From assembly GCA_033297075.1 (NCBI GenBank), contig MU858045.1, positions 992,001-1,056,000 on the forward strand: a stretch of 64,000 nucleotides of DNA, written 5' to 3'. Position numbers and translations under genes: made by a program. A model generated the notes under the pieces. It was given only the letters and a program-made list of their open reading frames with translations. It did no database searches and had not been told where the DNA came from. Below are positions 10,362-21,945 of the stretch, in pieces; within the stretch, counting starts at the first letter, position 1; each line of letters starts with the position of its first letter. This stretch comes from Rhypophila decipiens. Its lineage: Eukaryota > Ascomycota > Sordariomycetes > Sordariales > Naviculisporaceae.

Positions 10362-10850
10362 TCAACCTCGCCTATCGTCGCCAATGCGTTCCAAGGCCTC
10401 CAGCATTACAACTGAATTGCCACGAATAACCTGTAGAAACCAAAGTCAATAAATCCCCCAACGCAATGACGCCGAAAAGGTCATAATAACGTACCACCAT
10501 GCCGAGCCTTTCCTTCTCACCACCAGCCTTCTCTTCGACGGCGTCATCGAGGACAATGTTCAGGAAGACCTGTGACCGAGAACACCGCCAGTTATTAACG
10601 GCGTGAATCCCGGCGCAAGATTGGGGATCACCTACATCATAGCCACGGAGGACACCAATAACCTGGCGCTTTCCATTGAGTTGGACAAAGAGTCTCTTGT
10701 CGAGATACTAGAGGGAAGGGAACAGGTCAGCCAAGGTCCACCGAATTTCCCAAGAAAACAATCATCAGTGCAGAGCCGACGCATCCAATTAAGAACGAGT
10801 CAAAGAGAATCGTAACTTACCTTCTTGAGTTCTGGTTGTGCGGGCGCCAT
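10362..10850 (-). CDS. SMX2: small nuclear ribonucleoprotein SmG
   Basis: Four exons: 10850-10821, 10707-10636, 10569-10495 and 10430-10362 (81 aa). The product is a core Sm-ring subunit of the spliceosomal snRNPs. The protein opens with APAQPELKK followed by YLDKRLFVQLNGKRQVIGVL (Sm1) and carries RGNSVVMLEAL (Sm2), all hallmark SmG blocks; the length fits the family (76-81 aa). The first exon codes for only ten residues, so simple gene callers can miss the whole gene. It is divergent from the NTR2-like splicing factor. Confidence 0.95.
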
Positions 10851-11136
10851 CTTGTCTTGAAGGCGATGATGCTGTCTCAAGATGTCGGTGTTGATGAACT
10901 GGAGCTGGAGAGGTTCTCGCTCGCGACAAGGGCCCCCACTGTTAACGCTGGCCTGGCGCGCCTGAAATTTAGGTTGAGGCGCTTGGCCCCGCTTTTTCAG
11001 CTCAGAGCTCGCGCGACCATTGGCCGGACGGCTCCAGCTTCACCTCAACTCAAGTCCCGTCACAAGCAACAAAAAAAGTCGCGGAAGCGATCGCATCCAA
11101 CGAACAAATACTCCAACCACCACTTAAACCGACAAA
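10851..11136. promoter_or_regulatory. shared divergent promoter region of SmG and the NTR2-like gene
   Basis: Only 286 bp separate the two start codons. I see no clear TATA box, consistent with housekeeping expression. Specific factor sites cannot be assigned. Confidence 0.5.
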
Positions 11137-12933
11137 ATGAGCTCATTCGTAAAGCGCAAGCCCCGTGTCATCCAAACTCTCGACGATGATGTCGACCTGG
11201 GTCCGTCGCTGATTGGCGGCGAAGAAGCCAAGAAAGAAGGTAAGTCGAGCTCGTCCTCGTCGCAACCACAGAATCGCATTCGCCTTCCTGCCCTCTCTGC
11301 TGATAACCGCAACTCATCACAGAACACACGAGCTGATTCGGTGCCGACAGTACAAATTCCACAAGGCCCCATCAAATTTGGCCGCAGCAAACCCGCCAAA
11401 TCGTCGTCTTTGCGAAAGAGCATCAATTTCAATGACCTGGAAAACACCGATTCAGGCGCGGCCGGTGATGATGAAGCGGACAAGACTGCGGACGACAAGG
11501 ACCAGACGGGGGCATCCGTAGTGATACGACCAGCTATCAGTCGTTCGAGCTCGGTAAAACAAAAGAAGCGCGCATCGACGTCCCGGCTATCGTTCGGACC
11601 GAGCGACCTCGCCGCTGATGACGGCGATGCGGAGGCAGTCACAACCCCCAAAAAGTCACTCGGAAAGAAGGTCATTGAGAACAATGCGCTACGGAGATCT
11701 GGCTCTGGAGCGTCACTGCCTCCTCGGTTCTCAGCCTTTGGGGGAGAGGACGACGACGACAAGCCGAAATATAGCAAGGAGTATCTTCAAGAACTCCAGA
11801 GCTCGACCCCGAACACGCCCCAGAATCTCTCTTCTCTGCGCATCAAGGATTACAACGAAGATGAGGGAAATGGCACAGATCTTGACAATCAGGACATGAT
11901 GGATCTCGACCCCTCAGAGCTGGACGGAGCCCTGATTGTGCAGTCGCAAGACCTCTCCCGACGGTCTCCATCAGCACAGGCTCTCACACGACCAACGAAT
12001 TCGGCCAATATCCTGACAGAAGCCGAGATCCGCGAGCGCAAGGAGCGCCGCGCACGGCTAGCTCAGGAGGCCGACTTCATACCCCTAGACGACGACTCGG
12101 ACAATTCTGAAGACGAGCACTCCAACCGCGTGACTGTTCGCTTCGACTCTTCGAAACCCAAAAAGTCGGAATCCCGACTCATTGCTGAAGACGAGGATCT
12201 AGGCGAGGGATACGACGAATTCGTTAGCGATGGAGGGCTGGCGCTCGGCAGAAAGGCCGAGCGTGAAGCCGAGCGACGACACAGACAGGAAATGGCAGAT
12301 ATGATACAAGCGGCGGAAGAGGGCTCAGACGCAGAGAGCGATGATAGTGAGGCTGAGCGGCGAGCCGCATATGAAGCTGCGCAACGTCGGGCCGGCATGG
12401 ACGGATTACAAGGACCCGGCAAGGACGATGACCTCGATGGTGACGGCGGAGGGGGCATCAACATGATACCCAAGATGAAAACACTCCCAGACTTTGACGA
12501 AGTTCTTCAGAGGATGAAGAATTTGGTGCAAGGCCTGGAGGATGAGGTGGCTAGGAAACGGAGCAGGATAGCAGACCTGGAGAAGGAGAAGAAGGAAATC
12601 CTAGCAAAGGAGGTTGAAGTGCAGGAGATTTTGAACCAGGCGGGGCAGAAGTACCAAGCTGTTATTGGGACTGTCGGGGGGACTGGTGCGGCAGCTGCAG
12701 CTCCGGGGACTCCTGGTGCTCCGGTACCTGTGACTGGAGCTGGAGTAGGGGCCGGGATCGGCGAGGCGATCAAGCTGTCGTTCTCGGCATCAACACAATC
12801 ACCGTTACGCGTGCCTCTTCCGCCTGGTATTGGGGTTGATTTAGCTGTTGAAAGGGGGCTGGAGAGTTTTGGCACGACGCCGACCAAGAGGCCTGATCCT
12901 GGGGCTGAGGACCAAGACGAAGAGATGTCTTGA
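11137..12933 (+). CDS. NTR2-like (nineteen complex-related protein 2) splicing factor
   Basis: A 598-aa open frame. It opens with SSFVKRKPRVI, has a Ser-rich acidic middle, the block EIRERKERRARLAQEADFIP followed by DDDSDN, a charged segment GRKAEREAERRHRQEMADM, and a coiled coil near 455-500 (VQGLEDEVARKRSRIADLEK). These features fit fungal NTR2-domain (GCFC2-related) proteins, which with the Prp43/Ntr1 system act in spliceosome disassembly. A canonical donor (GTAAGT, 11240) with a TGATAAC branch and AG at 11322 would break the frame, but an AG at 11350 would remove 111 nt in frame, so the 37 residues after about 34 may be intronic. Confidence 0.68.
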   Translation: MSSFVKRKPRVIQTLDDDVDLGPSLIGGEEAKKEGKSSSSSSQPQNRIRLPALSADNRNSSQNTRADSVPTVQIPQGPIKFGRSKPAKSSSLRKSINFNDLENTDSGAAGDDEADKTADDKDQTGASVVIRPAISRSSSVKQKKRASTSRLSFGPSDLAADDGDAEAVTTPKKSLGKKVIENNALRRSGSGASLPPRFSAFGGEDDDDKPKYSKEYLQELQSSTPNTPQNLSSLRIKDYNEDEGNGTDLDNQDMMDLDPSELDGALIVQSQDLSRRSPSAQALTRPTNSANILTEAEIRERKERRARLAQEADFIPLDDDSDNSEDEHSNRVTVRFDSSKPKKSESRLIAEDEDLGEGYDEFVSDGGLALGRKAEREAERRHRQEMADMIQAAEEGSDAESDDSEAERRAAYEAAQRRAGMDGLQGPGKDDDLDGDGGGGINMIPKMKTLPDFDEVLQRMKNLVQGLEDEVARKRSRIADLEKEKKEILAKEVEVQEILNQAGQKYQAVIGTVGGTGAAAAAPGTPGAPVPVTGAGVGAGIGEAIKLSFSASTQSPLRVPLPPGIGVDLAVERGLESFGTTPTKRPDPGAEDQDEEMS

Positions 12934-13239
12934 TTGCCTGCGAGATTAGCAGACTTGTATTAAATTCGTCGTACTTGTATAACCAAACTACAGAATACCT
13001 AGAAACCATCATCACAGACTCCCTTGTCTTCTGAATTCCATTCTCATCAAGTGGTATCTGAATCTACCCATCGATCATGGGCCACAGCTCCAAGTTGGAT
13101 TCTTCAAAGCCACATCTCGTTTCTTGTCCCCCTTTTTGAGTCGGATCCACCTATCTGCATCATAAGCCATGAACTCCATAAACGCCCTAAATACAATAAA
13201 CCCGGAAACCCTAAACAAGCAAGCACAAAAGAAGAACAA
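12934..13239. other. intergenic
   Basis: Short 3' region of the NTR2-like gene and the upstream sequence of the tRNA gene. Nothing else was seen. Confidence 0.45.
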
Positions 13240-13328
13240 CTCCTTGTGGTGTAGTTGGCTATCACGTTCGGCTGTAATTGTAACAATCATAAACCGAAAG
13301 GTCACCGGCTCGATTCCGGTCGAGGAGA
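13240..13328 (+). tRNA. trnY(GUA): tRNA-Tyr (GTA) with a 15-nt intron
   Basis: The full cloverleaf folds. The acceptor CTCCTTG (13240-13246) pairs with CGAGGAG (13321-13327), with A73 as discriminator. The D stem is GTG/CAC, the anticodon stem TTCGG/CCGAA, and the T stem ACCGG/CCGGT with loop CTCGATT. The anticodon GTA lies at 13274-13276, followed by A37 and an intron at 13278-13292 in the canonical place. C1-G72 and A73 are identity marks of eukaryotic tRNA-Tyr, whose genes regularly carry introns. The mature length is 74 nt. Confidence 0.93.
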
Positions 13329-13861
13329 TTCTTTACCCTTTTGCCCAGGTCCTTTCTTTGAAGCTTGGGTCCATGGCTCTTTTTTTCCCCATCTAACCCA
13401 GGACCATTCTTTTTACCTTTTATCTCCTCCGGAACCATGGTTCTCTTCAGGTCATGATAACGACCACAGGGGCCCGTATGATATGGTAGAATGTTTACTT
13501 CTTTGCCTCTCTAGAAATTACCGAAACCATAAAAGTCATTCCTTCATCACCACCCGAGGAACAAGATAAAAAGCGGCAGCAAATACAAGTATCACGAGGG
13601 GTAGGAATACAAATCCAATGAACCAGCCCGCACTCTACAGCTACAGATACAAAGGCAACCAGTTTCCCCATGATTGCCACGATGCGATAAAAATACGTGA
13701 TTAAAGAAAACACCACCCCAACTGTCCCCAGACATCTAGTCCGCCGTCTCATAGTCCGTTATATGTTTGTCTCCCACCTCGCTGATTTCTTCCACTTACT
13801 GTCGATACCATTCCTTGTCTGCGTAACAAGTATCCGCCATCTAAATCATCGCGGCAGTTCC
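13329..13861. other. intergenic
   Basis: Pyrimidine-rich sequence follows the tRNA (a possible weak Pol III terminator, CCCTTTTG), then the 3' UTR of the minus-strand gene. No gene was seen. Confidence 0.45.
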
Positions 13862-15259
13862 TTACTTTGACGAACGAATGACACCCGCCCCAATAACACC
13901 GGGGAGAGGCTCGTTGCCTATGCTATACAACAATCCAATGGCAAATGTGATAGCTCCCATGATTGTTATCGTGAATCCAGCGAGCAGCCAAAAAGGCACA
14001 CTGACATCGATCTTCTGGCACTTGTTCCCAGCCCACGCGACCGTTTTGATGCCCACGTTTCCTTTACCCTTTCCAGGCTTGATAATGTCCCGCTGGTTGC
14101 ATTGACATACGAAGCAGACCTTTGCATCTGCGGCAGCCGCAGTCGAGGCGTTCCCGGCCTTGCGACTATACTTGTCCACGCACTCGCCGTGACCGGAGCA
14201 GCTGTCGGTCTGCTTGGTGCAAGCATTGAAAGAGCTGAAGCATTGCGGAATCTTGGTCTTCTTTTCCTTCTCGGGAGCAAAGACGGATGGCACCTCGGGC
14301 TCTGTAAAGACGGATACCGACGAGGCCGTGGCGACGGCCGGGACGTTCAAGTCGGTCATAACGGTCTCGGCATCTCGGTTGAAGCGCCGGCGGAGGTCAG
14401 CCACCTCTCCTGCGGCCAAGGCACTCCAGTGCTTGATCTTGGAGGACCGGCTGGATTCGGGCATGAGGACCAGGGTGGCCTCCAGGTCTCCCGAGTCGAC
14501 GAACTTGGTCAGGCGGGAGAAGTTGTCGAGAAGTGTTTTGGTAGTTGATGGAGACTTTGACACAAATATAATTCGTTAGCTTAGTGGAATCAATATGGCA
14601 TTATCGTCCAGTTGACATACCTTTTTCAAGTCGTACCTGAGCACCGCCGCCATCGTTGTCCAGCAGTTGCTATCGAATGGGTTGATGGCCGACTCCAGGT
14701 CGCATTTTCGTGGTGATGGTACAGCACCCATGCTGTCGAAGAGATCCATCAGATGGCCATTCGCGACGGCCGAGGGGGGATTAGAAACCACGAAGCTAAC
14801 AGCCTGGTCGGATTCCTCAATTGTCTTCACTAAAGATCCCACGTTTTCCTGTGTCGCACCCTCGATGATGACAACTAGCTGTGAGCTGCCGGTCTTTTCA
14901 TTGCTACTAAAAATGGGAAGAGGCCTCTTGCCGTATCTGGCAATGTAGCTGACTGCGGCATCGGTGTCGACTGATTCGGGGAGATCGCGGAGGTCGCTGC
15001 CGTAACCGGATGCTGTGGACGTCTGCGCAACGCAGTCAGTGACGGCTCAACAAGGGGAGATGAAACTTTGTGCCAATATGCGGCTTACTCTTTGAAGGAG
15101 AATATGCCGCGCAACTTCTTTCGGGAGCTGGGGTGTATCCTGGGGGATCTGTTGTCGCCTGCTGCTGCTCATCAAGTGGTATACGCGGGCATCTTGGTCG
15201 GCACTTGCAGTGGTCAGCCCCGACAGAGCTGCCACCGCAATTCCCGTTGAGAACCTCAT
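13862..15259 (-). CDS. Vps3844 (DUF3844)-domain ER/vacuolar type I membrane protein
   Basis: Three exons: 15259-15089, 15022-14621 and 14554-13862 (421 aa). There is a signal peptide (about 1-20, MRFSTGIAVAALSGL), a lumenal domain, then an EGF-like cysteine cluster at 296-370 (CFSSFNACTKQTDSCSGHG, and CFVCQC near 338-343, ending NKCQKIDVSVPF), one transmembrane span (about 378-401) and a short tail with GNEPLPGVIGAGV. This C-terminal layout is diagnostic of the fungal Vps3844 family, linked to the endomembrane/vacuolar sorting system; the biochemical role is unknown. Confidence 0.88.
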
Positions 15260-16054
15260 CTCAAGCGACCAAAAGAAGTACTAGCCCGGGTGATTTTTGT
15301 CAAAGTCGCTGTTCAGTGTGCAATCGGCTGGGTGGAGTGCTGGGTTCGGGGAATGGGATGTCGTCTCTGTCGTCAAAGAGATTATTTCAATGCTGATGTT
15401 CCCGGATTCTGCTGAACATTGAAGCTGCTCATCAATGACCTCGTCCCGCGCACCTGCACCGTGCACTGACCCAAGTGGCCAACGCAAGACGCTAACTTAA
15501 AGAGCCTAGGATGCGGCTACGGGTTATGGGGGTTAAAGTGGGGCGGCAACAATGCCAAGACTGGCGCCCTGTGCCTGCCCGTTTTGGCCCTCAAACAAAG
15601 CGCACTGTGCAAACCTGCTTCCATCCGCTGGCTTTCACCGTGCCCAGCTCAGATGGCAGCTATTCACACCGTGACCCTCTACGTAAATCGCGACAACCAA
15701 GACCGAAGGGAGGCGACAATGGTCTTCGACAATTAATTTCCTACTGCTCCTCAAGGCCATAAAATCCAACCATCTCGACGCCAGCTTCAATTACGGTGTA
15801 CAGTGCTCCCCCGAGGAACTTTTAATACCTCCCATTGCTTCGACGGCGCGCAGCACCATTTGGCACCTCGATTTCGACCCTGTGCTCGGTCGATTATTGA
15901 AGCCTTCTGCGCCGGGACCAAGGATCAGACGACAATCGCCGGGGACAATCGCCGGCCTTCACGAGCGCATCACTTCAGCAGCCGTCTAGGATTTCTCCGT
16001 AGACGTCCTCGCTCACTCGGCCGTCGCCCGGCGCGCCTTTGTTGGCCGTTCCTC
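15260..16054. other. intergenic, divergent promoters
   Basis: 795 bp between two divergent start codons. An in-frame extension of the next gene upstream of 16055 is open back to 15803 but reads as Arg-rich non-conserved sequence, so it is treated as 5' UTR. Confidence 0.45.
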
Positions 16055-17549
16055 ATGGCCTTCCTAGCCATCCGAACACCGGCCACGTCGAGGTTATTTT
16101 GCGGAACGAGACAGTTGCATTTTAGACCGTTGCATTTTAGACCGTTGCATTTTCTCACTTCGCGGACATCCAAAAGGCTTGGGAACGGACAAGAGGTTGT
16201 CTTCAACAATGTGAAGGTCAAGCAAAAACGGTACGGTTCATGGATGGGGTAAGTCGCATACCTGGTCAACTTGAGTAGGTAGCTGAGGGGTGGTTGCTGA
16301 CGTCAAACTTGGGCCTTTGCGCAGCCGTACGGCGTTGAGCATCTTTGCGACCGTTCTCGCCTTTGAAATATACGACCACCTAGTTATATCACCGCTTGGG
16401 AAAGCAGTCGAGGACCTCCATCAGATTTCATCACCGCACGAGGAGGAGGAGGACGACGACTCTGACTTTTTCTTCCCGCTTCCCCTTACGACCAGAGAGG
16501 TTATACCACCACCCTATTCCCGGGAAGATCCCGAATGGGCCGAGTTTGTCAAAATAAGCAAGGACAAGGACTATATACGGCATATGAGGAGTAAGCGCTC
16601 CCCAACCTGAACGCACCTGACTATTTGTCTGTGGGCAATGCTAATGTAAATGACAGCAAGCCTTGTCTCTCAAGTACTTAGAATCACATCCGGCCATAGC
16701 ATCCTGACGGCGAGATTCGGGAAACCTCTCAGGGTATCTAGCTGGCATTTGGACTTGGACTATCCGTTATATCCACCTCCTGTACACCGGCAACTCGGGT
16801 AAGCACCACCAGTTCTGTCTCGGCTAGGATTTCGTGACTGACGCCATGGCAGAATCCTCATCACCGACGAGGTGGTGGCAATAGCTGAAAGAGAGCGTGA
16901 TTCACAAGCTGCACGGTTCGAAGAGCGGGTGCTGTGGCCAAAGCCCGTGATGATGGCGACCTGGGCTGTCCTCTCAGCTATCATGTCCCAGTCCAGAGAG
17001 TTGATAATTGGCACGTTATTTGGTGGTGACGGACTGAGGGCTCTAGACCAACCCGGGTTAGGATCAGACCCCCCGCCGGCAATAGCTTCTGCCACGACCA
17101 AGCCCAACGATGTGCAAAAGGCCATGCAGGCAATCAGAGAACATGCGACGAGAAGGCCTGGGGAAGTCCCTCCGCATGACAGCAGTATGGCCTCATCAGG
17201 TGATAAAGCCGCTTCAAAGGCAGCTTCGCCCGGCCCGGTCAACGGCTCCGGCCTACCTACCAGCTCGCCCAAGGCCAAGGATGACAAGGCCGACGAGGCT
17301 CCTCGAGAACTATCATATCAAACCAAGATATTTTGGCGGGCATACAGCAAAGCGTATAGGCCTTCGAAAGCGAATCCTCCACGCGGTTCTGTGCCAGTCA
17401 TGGGCGTGGTGGTGGTGGAAACACCCAAGGCGTGGCTATACATTGATGTCATTGGGTGGTGGGATCCAAAAGAGAAAGACTATCACAGCGACAGCCTGGC
17501 CATGCACTTGGGACGGGTGCGATCCAAGGTGATAAATCCACTTCGATAA
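16055..17549 (+). CDS. uncharacterised protein with a mitochondrial-type N-terminus
   Basis: Four exons: 16055-16248, 16325-16590, 16657-16798 and 16853-17549 (432 aa); the first intron has a CTGAC branch motif. The first 45 residues are rich in Arg, Ser and Leu with no acidic residue (MAFLAIRTPATSRLFCG), as in mitochondrial presequences. A hydrophobic, probably membrane-associated segment follows (TALSIFATVLAFEIYDHLVI), then an acidic patch and a long hydrophilic region with a Ser/Ala/Pro-rich linker, ending in PVMGVVVVETPKAWLYIDV. Nothing matches a family I can name. The clean splicing and frame support a real, probably conserved gene. Confidence 0.8.
16114..16153 (+). repeat. 15-bp in-frame repeat in the presequence
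   Basis: GTTGCATTTTAGACC is present twice and partly a third time, encoding LHFRP-LHFRP-LHF. The period keeps the reading frame. Confidence 0.8.
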
Positions 17550-20005
17550 GCACGTCTCAAAACCATGGCCGATCGTTATTAGGTTTTTATTTCTTCCCAC
17601 CCGGCGACATAGAAGGCCCGATTCTTCGTTCAACTTCGTGGCATAGCATTCCTTTTCCTATCAGGTGCATATTGTGCATGTCATTTTGAGTAGTCTGTAC
17701 TCTAGTGTCACAGGGCAAGCCGGGGGGCAGTGCTCGGCTTTCCTTTAACTTTTCCGTCCCCTTTGTTCCTTTTTGATGTCTTTTCCCCCCTGTGGCATCT
17801 CTTACTAAAAATGGCGAAAAGCAGGGAAGCGAAGGGGAAGAAATACGGCTCTGGGGTCTCAGGTTTTTCTTTTTTTGGAATGGATCATATAGATGTGCTT
17901 GTAAGCACATATGCACGGATAGAGAGCAGCATCAGCATTATACCCAGAATCAGCAAGTGTTTTTCATATGGTGTCCAACTTTGGCACTTTGCAAATCCTC
18001 GCCCGTCTCATTGCCAAGTGACTCAGAGCTGGGCCGGTTTATATGGTTCGTGGACCTCAGGATTGACGTGGCTCGGTTGGTGACCTGGCCCCGGAATGAT
18101 TCTACCTGAATGGGAAACGGACGGGAGGAATATCGTGGATGTTGGGGACCATGATCTGGACCGGCTGGATGACAGCTTAAAATGTGGGTCCGGCACTGAA
18201 GAGACCCTTACGGCCGGATGCCTAGTCCCGGGCACCGGCAACTGTGGGGCCGGTCAGTGTCGGACCATGCCGGACCCGGATCGGGATCCGGCTTCACCTC
18301 GGGAGAAATCCAGATCGAGCATCAATGATGCATATACTGACTGGACGGCTGCATGTGGCTTACGATGACAGAACCAAACGATGCAACCTGGAGGGGTTCA
18401 CGTTGTCGACATATCAATGTCCAACTTTTCCGATTGGGCGAATTCCCAATGTCAGGCGGTTTTGACTGACCCCTGCCAAGCCCAATCATGGAAAGGGGGT
18501 TTGAGCTTACGAACACGAACACCCCGAGCTTGCACCGTTGGAATAGGAGTTTTAACATGTGCGACGGTATCCTGGAAGTTTCAAAACAAACTCATGGCTC
18601 TAAGCCTTATGGGTCCCAAGAAGACCAAGATGCCGACATGGAGACGTGGACGGGGGAGCTAAGGAACGGGAACCAACGTGGGAAGGCCAAATTGACCACG
18701 CCGGGATCAAGTCTACATAGTTACGGCCCTTACAGGCAGCAACAATATATTTTCTCGGGCCAGATTTGCTGGTTCCGGTCTCTAGAATTCTTTCAGCCAA
18801 TTTTGATGGTCCTCGAGAGTCTGGACACACTTTGCCGTCATCACGACATTGGTGTTTGACATGACTAAGTAACGGAGCCTCGAAACGGTCAGTGCCCGGA
18901 CCAGAAATAAGGTTTTCTAGCATGTGGGCAGTGCGCTTCCCCGACCTTCAGATGCCGGCTTACCATGAGTAAATTCGATGAGCAAATTGTCAGACTCGTC
19001 TCTTCTCGCACCTTCGTCTTTGGACCCTTGAGCAGCCCGCGATATGTCCGAAGAACTGGAGGTTCGCCCGGTGGCTGAAATCTGGCGTTGCGATATCTGG
19101 ATATCCAGCTGGACCCATATCAATGGATATCGATCCAACCATGTCTGCCTGCCTATCTTGTCGCCGCAGCGAGTCTAGATATCGCCACTGATGCCGCGAT
19201 AGAAGCACGGAGTCCGGCGAAAAAAACAGAACCTCTGACATCGACAAGGCCTGTTTCCCTTGGCAGATAGCCCGTCAGCATGCATGGTCCCATCAAGAAT
19301 GGACGCAACTACGCGTCCTCGGCGACATTAACTTCTGTCACAGCATCGCTAGTCCACCGCAAACGCCTGCATCTGGATCTTCTCCCCACACCCCTGCTGT
19401 CTGGCTCTTATCCAGGTACCCATTGGGTGTGTGTCCATCCCAGAGCAGCTCCCAGCCAGGCACGACACATCCGTCATAGCCCTCAGATCCATGTCGTCTT
19501 GCGGGATTGACCCTTACAACTCCAGACATCCCAACATGTCAAGCCCAACTCAGGTCCGTTGCTCCCCCGGGGTCTGGGGTGGGCTTCTCGACTGGCCTGT
19601 TACCCGTACGCCGACCCTTCTGTCAAACTCGATCGGCTCAGCAGAACATGCCCTCCTCTCGGCCGTGAGCACTGATAAGCCAGTCATTTCTTGCCCGAAG
19701 GGCCCAGAAACCGCTACCTACTACCGCTACCCTTCACATTCTTCTGATATATATCTGCATGGGCGAATACCCAGCTGTGCAGTATAAGAGAGGCTCCCGC
19801 ACTCGCGCTCTGCACCCGAGCATCGTCTACTACTGTGACAACCCCCCGAGCGTCTCGCATTGGCCTTTATGTCATAACCCAGACAAAAGCAGACCACTTT
19901 TCACCAAAACCTACGGCGCTCAAGTCCACTTACGCGCCATCGACCGCCCTCGCTGGAACCGGGTCGACACTTTTCGCAACGAGCACATAACCTCAACGAG
20001 ACCGC
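17550..20005. other. 2.5-kb intergenic region
   Basis: Only short frames without a signal peptide or domain. A CCGG-rich stretch lies at 18170-18300. A TATA box for the downstream transporter is listed separately. No gene is supported. Confidence 0.5.
19783..19788 (+). promoter_or_regulatory. TATA box (TATAAG)
   Basis: It lies 220 bp upstream of the transporter ATG at 20006, next to a second AT-rich block (GATATATAT, near 19746). Confidence 0.4.
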
Positions 20006-21945
20006 ATGGAGCCAACCTCTACAACCCAAAGACGAGAACCTGACACTCGGCCTGGGGTGTGGCACCGCCGACACACTCATGAGCACAGAGGTGCCACCTC
20101 GTCTTCCCCCAGTTCCGACCACTTCTTAGACACGACACAGTCAAGCACTTCCGAAGAAGAGTTCGCCGATACCAAGACTCCAGACGAAGATGAACCCAGC
20201 AAGATTACAACCAAGATCTCGGAAAAGCCGCTGCCCGAACCGCCGTATCATGTCTTTACAAGAAAAGAAAAATGGGCTCTGGTCTACATCGTATCGCTGG
20301 CGGGGCTATTCTCGCCGCTTTCCAGCAACATTTACTTCCCAGCCCTGGGAGCCATTGCAAAAGTAAGAAAGACCGAAACAGAGAAATACGATGATGGTGT
20401 ACTAAGAACGGAAATATGCAGGCGTTACAAACAAACATTGCCCTTGTTTCGCTGACGGTTACCATTTATATGGTGGTCCAAGGCCTAGCTCCTTCGTTCT
20501 GGGGACCCCTGAGTGATACCCGGGGAAGGCGGCTAACATTTATGGGAACGTTTACTGTTTATCTCATGGCAAACATCGGTCTGGCGTTTAGCAAGGACTT
20601 TACAACATTGATGATATTTCGGGCCATCCAGGCCGCTGGCAGTGCAGCTACCATATCAGTCGGTACGTACCTCCAGTCTCTCAGGTGGAAAAGATGGAAA
20701 GGCAATTACTGATATTTCTCGCGTCCAGGGGCTGGGGTCATTGGCGACATAACCACACCTAAAGAACGAGGCGGTTTTGTTGGTAGCTTTGGAGGCAGTG
20801 AGTTACTCGATCCCTCCATCGCATAAGGGTTAGCCTGTTAGGGTTATTTACTAACCAGCCGTCTAGTACGAATGCTGGGGCAGTCCATCGGCCCGGTTAT
20901 TGGCGGTATCATCACCGAATACTTTGGCTTCCATGCCATCTTTTGGTTTTTGTTCATCCTAGGAACCACGGCGCTTCTACTGATTCTCCTCTTCCTGCCC
21001 GAGACACTCCGTCGCATTGCCGGCAACGGCACGATCCCGCTTGAAGGGATATATCGTCCAGTCTTCTACAGCAACTTCAAGCGTCACTGGAAATACGGGG
21101 ACGACACGGTCAAAGAAGCTCCTCCAAGGATTACCCCATCAACCATTTTCTCTCCCTTCCGCTTCTTGTTCGAAAAGGACGTATTTGTCACGCTGTTCTT
21201 TGGCGCAATTGTCTACACGGTCTGGAGCATGATCACTTCGTCAACCACAGCCTTGTTCCAGCCACGATATGGCCTCGGGGACCTTCAAGTTGGGCTCATT
21301 TTCCTGCCCAACGGTGTCGGCTGTGTCAGCGGATCGTATTTGACCGGCAAGCTGCTGGACCGAGACTACCGCATCGTCGAAGCCGCCTACCGCGCTTCCC
21401 ATGGCTTGTCTTCCGAAGTCGCACTCGACCGCAAGAAACTGGCCGACTTCCCCGTCTCGCGGGCCCGACTGAGGTCATCAGCATACTTGGTGGTCCCCTT
21501 CATCCTCGCAGTTGGCGGCTATGGTTTCGCCATCGATAGTCCAGCTCTCGCTGCCAAGCCCGGCATGGCCCTGCCTCTGGTCCTGCAGTTCGTCATCGCC
21601 TTTACCGCCACGGCTGTCTTTACGCAAAATAGTGCGCTGATGGTGGATTTATACCCCGGCGCTAGCGCGAGCGCGACGGCCGTCAACAATCTAATTCGAT
21701 GCGCAATTGGGGCTGCCGGCGTCGCCGCTATTCAGTTCATTATTGATGATATTGGCGCCGGCGTCACATTTCTTATTTTCGCAATCATTACTCTGGTGTT
21801 GAGTCCTCTTCTTGTACTGGAATGGTTCTACGGCGAGGAATGGAGGAAGAGGAGGATGGAACGTCTGGAGAGAGAGAAGGCGGAGAAACGAGTTCTCGAG
21901 GGCGGTGAACTGGGAGCCAGCGGTGAAATGTCGCAGGAAAAATAA
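20006..21945 (+). CDS. MFS drug:H+ antiporter, DHA1 family (QDR-like)
   Basis: Four exons: 20006-20362, 20422-20662, 20729-20797 and 20867-21945 (581 aa). A hydrophilic N-terminus of about 90 residues precedes twelve predicted spans. Motif A after TM2 reads GPLSDTRGRR (147-156), preceded by NIALVSLTVTIYMVVQGLAP, and GPVIGGIITEYFGFHAIFW after TM4-5 is the DHA1 motif C region. A long cytoplasmic loop separates the halves. The family exports drugs, polyamines or organic acids at the plasma membrane in exchange for protons; the substrate is unknown. The last intron has a CTAAC branch near its acceptor. Confidence 0.9.

Noticed and set aside
15803..16054. N-terminal extension of the 16055 gene
   Set aside because: The open frame upstream reads as Arg/His-rich non-conserved sequence; the ATG at 16055 gives a typical presequence.
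18170..18300. CCGG-rich stretch as a transposon relic
   Set aside because: No terminal repeats, target duplication or coding remnant.
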